Assembly (NCBI RefSeq): GCF_900491745.1 | Contig: NZ_UETR01000007.1 | Span: forward strand, 62,001 to 126,000 | Origin: Amarolinea aalborgensis | GTDB taxonomy: Bacteria; Chloroflexota; Anaerolineae; SSC4; Amarolineaceae | DNA length: 64,000 bases | Direction of reading: 5' to 3' | Shown: positions 61,785-64,000 of the stretch, in pieces | Layout of the letters: each line of letters starts with the position of its first letter | How positions within the stretch are numbered: position 1 is the first letter of the stretch | The notes under the pieces: generated by a model | The model's database searches: none | Told to the model about the DNA's origin: nothing | What the model saw: the letters and a program-made list of their open reading frames with translations, nothing else | Program-made: the position numbers and the translations under genes

Positions 61785-62372
61785 ATGTTAGACGAACAAA
61801 CACTCATCATATCGGCGCGTGGCGGTCAGCTTCACGCCTTCAACCAACTGGTGATGGCTTATCAGAGCCTTGCCTACGGTGTGGCGCGGCGAGTGGTAAG
61901 CGATCCCGACGTAGCGGCCGATGTCACCCAGGATGCGTTTGTGAAAGCCTACCGTAAGCTCGACCAGTACCGGGGTGGTTCGTTCAAGGCGTGGCTGCTG
62001 CGCATTGTCATCAACACCTGTTATGATCGCCTGCGCGCAATGCGCCGACGCCCGTCCACTTCATTGGAAAACCTGCTCGATCAAGCGGATCGCACTTCGA
62101 TCATGATTGATCCCGCTGAAGGCCCCGAACACTACGTGCTGCGTGTTGAGCTCCGCCATCAGATCGAAGCTGCGATTGCTGATCTGCCTGCCGATCAACG
62201 CCTGGTGATTGTTTTGTGCGATGTCGAAGGCTACAACTACCACGAAATCAGCGATTTGGTTGGCATTCCACTCGGCACGGTCAAATCGCGCATTGCCCGT
62301 GGTCGCGCGCGCCTGCGTGATCGCCTGGTTCTGCCAGCCTTCAACCTGGCCCCGCAAATGGCCTATTCCTGA
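61785..62372 (+). CDS. ECF RNA polymerase sigma factor
   Basis: 195 residues. Region 2: LVMAYQSLAYGVARRVVSDPDVAADVTQDAFVKAYRKLDQYRGGSFKAWLLRI (in part). Region 4: LPADQRLVIVLCDVEGYNYHEISDLVGIPLGTVKSRIARGRARL (in part) with the helix-turn-helix. No anti-sigma factor is adjacent. Controls a stress or envelope regulon not visible here. Confidence 0.9.
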   Translation: MLDEQTLIISARGGQLHAFNQLVMAYQSLAYGVARRVVSDPDVAADVTQDAFVKAYRKLDQYRGGSFKAWLLRIVINTCYDRLRAMRRRPSTSLENLLDQADRTSIMIDPAEGPEHYVLRVELRHQIEAAIADLPADQRLVIVLCDVEGYNYHEISDLVGIPLGTVKSRIARGRARLRDRLVLPAFNLAPQMAYS

Positions 62373-62511
62373 CGGGGGCAGACCGGCAGCGGCTGCGGCT
62401 GCCCGCCGCAACCCGGTTTGCCGTGGCGGAGACGCACATCGGCCCAGCCCAAGTTGGCGGCATCACCGCGCTCTGATCCCCTGCCCTTGCACCACACCTC
62501 GCTGCCATTGT

Positions 62512-62540
62512 TTGGCAACTCTCGGACTTTGGCGTACAAT
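62512..62540 (+). promoter_or_regulatory. Promoter of the membrane-protein gene
   Basis: TTGGCA (62512-62517) and TACAAT (62535-62540), 17-bp spacer. Confidence 0.7.
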
Positions 62541-62572
62541 GCACCAATTGAGTTTTGTCGCAAAGGCCTGGT

Positions 62573-63397
62573 ATGACGCCAACGTGGCTGCAATCCCAAA
62601 CCAATGCCTTCCTGGTTGTTTCGGTAGGTCTGTTAGCTCTGGCGCTCCTGGTCGTTTGGTGGCGTGAGCGCACCCGCCGCTGGGTCTATTTCCTGTTGGC
62701 AACGTTCGTGCTGGCTGCGATCTTAACCTGGTCTGCCGGCCAGTTGTTCGAGGTGCCTGACTACCTGGTCGGGTGTCCTAGCCTGTGCCAGGGTTGGCGC
62801 GGTTACCCGGCGCCAACCGCCATCAGCACGGCGCACGGCGCGTGGACGCTCAGCCTGCCGGGACTGCTCGTCAATTTCCTGTTTCATTGGCTGCTTCTGC
62901 TCGTCTTGGCTGCGATGTGGAGCGCCTTGCAGCAGCAGTGGCAAACGCCTCCAACCGCGGCGCTGCGCAAGACGCTGGTGATGGGATTCGTGCTCGTGAG
63001 CCTGTGGGCGCTGATCCCGCGCTATGCCTCGCCGCCAGAGCCGGCCGTGCAAGGTGATCCACAGCGCCTGGCAATCAACGCAAAACGCCTGACCGCGCGT
63101 GCGCTTGGCGGCCTGGATTGGCGGATTCAGCGCCTGGCCCTGGAGGATGTGCGGCGGCTGCCGCAGCGCTCTCAGCCAGACGCGCCCGGCCTGCCGTTGT
63201 CCGCAGGGCCGGAATGGCGGGTTTGCTTACGTGGATACACTTTTTTCTATGCACCCTGGCGGCGCATCTACGTGGACTTGGATACGACCGGCGCCCTGGC
63301 GATTGGCGGCGGCATCTTGCCTCTGACTCAGGAATGTTGGTCGGCGCCATTTCCAAAGTCGCCTTACCCATTCGCTGCGAGACAGCCAGTGCCGTAG
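62573..63397 (+). CDS. Membrane protein of unknown function
   Basis: 274 residues from the ATG at 62573; a TTG at 62555 is possible. Four membrane helices (about 10-30, 35-55, 95-120, 135-155) precede a ~110-residue soluble domain of unknown fold (RVCLRGYTFFYAPWRRIYVDL, in part). Not recognised. Its start lies just after the ECF sigma gene, on the same strand but with its own promoter. Confidence 0.6.
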   Translation: MTPTWLQSQTNAFLVVSVGLLALALLVVWWRERTRRWVYFLLATFVLAAILTWSAGQLFEVPDYLVGCPSLCQGWRGYPAPTAISTAHGAWTLSLPGLLVNFLFHWLLLLVLAAMWSALQQQWQTPPTAALRKTLVMGFVLVSLWALIPRYASPPEPAVQGDPQRLAINAKRLTARALGGLDWRIQRLALEDVRRLPQRSQPDAPGLPLSAGPEWRVCLRGYTFFYAPWRRIYVDLDTTGALAIGGGILPLTQECWSAPFPKSPYPFAARQPVP

Positions 63398-63420
63398 GGA
63401 GTGCTCATGAGGACTGATTT

Positions 63421-63876
63421 GTGAAACGACGCGTTTCTTATGACGCCGCGGGCGGTGTGGTCTTGGGGCCGGATGGTCGCATCCTGGTGCTGCATCGCGT
63501 CCGCAATAACGAAATCCGCCTGCCCAAAGGACATGTCGAAGCGCGCGAGCTGCTTGAGGACGCCGCGGCCCGCGAAATTCGCGAGGAATCTGGGTACGCT
63601 GATTTGCGGTTGATCACAAGCCTGGGCATGCAGGTGGTTGAATTCGATCTCCCAGAGAAGAACCAGCATGTCACACGGCAGGAATTCTATTTTCTCTTTC
63701 GACTGGACAGCTTGCGACAGGTCGAGCGTGATCCCCATGAGTTTCAATTCGAGCCTGGCTGGCTCACGCTGGATGAGGCCCTGTCCCAGCTAAACTACGC
63801 CACTGAACGAGAATTTGTCCGGCGTGCTCGCGCCTGGCTCGACCGTGGGGATGAGGGGCTGCTGCACTCGACGTGA
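63421..63876 (+). CDS. Nudix hydrolase
   Basis: 151 residues from a GTG at 63421, behind GAGG. Nudix box G37-x5-E-x7-REIREESG-Y at about 37-59 (GHVEARELLEDAAAREIREESGY, in part) with its metal-binding glutamates. Cleaves a nucleoside diphosphate linked to X. The substrate is unknown; the N-terminal half resembles AP4A-type bacterial Nudix enzymes. Confidence 0.9.
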   Translation: MKRRVSYDAAGGVVLGPDGRILVLHRVRNNEIRLPKGHVEARELLEDAAAREIREESGYADLRLITSLGMQVVEFDLPEKNQHVTRQEFYFLFRLDSLRQVERDPHEFQFEPGWLTLDEALSQLNYATEREFVRRARAWLDRGDEGLLHST

Positions 63877-63968
63877 CGACTACGGCGCCTGATTCTCTTT
63901 CGCGGTGTTCTCATGATCCTATTTCTGATCGTAACCACCTATGTTTTTTGTGAGGAGAGTTCAACTGT

Positions 63969-64000
63969 ATGAGCGAAATTTCGCAGCTTGAGCCATCGCC
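63969..64000 (+). CDS. Start of a gene cut off by the window edge
   Basis: An ATG at 63969, preceded by GAGGAG, opens a frame reading MSEISQLEPSP to the last base. Too short to identify. The good ribosome site makes it likely a real start. Confidence 0.4.
   Translation, partial: MSEISQLEPS

Overview
The window looks like a chromosomal piece of a high-GC, uncultured-type Chloroflexota bacterium (Anaerolineae/Caldilineae-like). This is inferred from gene content: surface proteins with long Thr/Pro linkers, zinc-ribbon plus LysM membrane proteins, an isopentenyl phosphate kinase next to an AcnX-type small subunit, and a T-box in front of alaS. No search was run. The window holds about 50 protein genes, three tRNAs (Val-TAC, Leu-GAG, Asn-GTT), a 6S RNA, an alanine T-box leader and a candidate small RNA.

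Layout. 1-1365 is the 5' part of a surface glycoside-hydrolase-like gene that runs off the left edge, with apparent frameshifts in its last 200 bases. 1552-1887 is a compact MITE-like element with 23-bp inverted ends and a 9-bp target duplication. 2148-6300 carries a uridine kinase-GAF fusion, tRNA-Val and the tightly coupled set selA / AcnX small subunit / isopentenyl phosphate kinase. 6470-12425 is a co-directional envelope cluster: zinc-ribbon LysM protein, HEAT protein, TPR protein, FecR-like protein, GT39-like glycosyltransferase. 12499-19829 holds a DUF362 protein, radC, fabF, plsX and degV. 20011-24289 has tRNA-Leu, a secreted LysM protein with two lectin-like modules, trmFO and a Uma2 nuclease.

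25599-28437 is the most foreign-looking stretch and is visibly richer in A+T. It contains a fused DUF262-DUF1524 (GmrSD-like) nuclease, a 32-codon relic of a type I restriction hsdR gene, a DUF3800 protein and, on the opposite strand, a small RNA with its own promoter and terminator. The terminator U-tract overlaps the DUF3800 stop codon.

28569-40455 has a pyrimidine nucleoside phosphorylase, a tandem pair of ParA-type ATPases without ParB, and a minus-strand set GT4 <- substrate-binding lipoprotein <- mltG <- ruvX <- baseplate-J-like protein <- alaS under the T-box. 40614-47862 has a helix-hairpin-helix lipoprotein, a two-component pair, a GT39-like enzyme, a VapBC-type toxin-antitoxin pair with a palindrome inside its promoter, RNase HI and a metallo-beta-lactamase-fold hydrolase. 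47952-56277 holds the 6S RNA, carB, homoserine dehydrogenase, tRNA-Asn, rpoD and dnaG. 56411-61462 is a 1683-residue surface protein in which a glycoside hydrolase is nested inside a DUF11 domain, followed by Thr/Pro linkers and beta-propellers. The right end has an ECF sigma factor, a membrane protein and a Nudix hydrolase.

No CRISPR array, transposase, rRNA or phage module was recognised.
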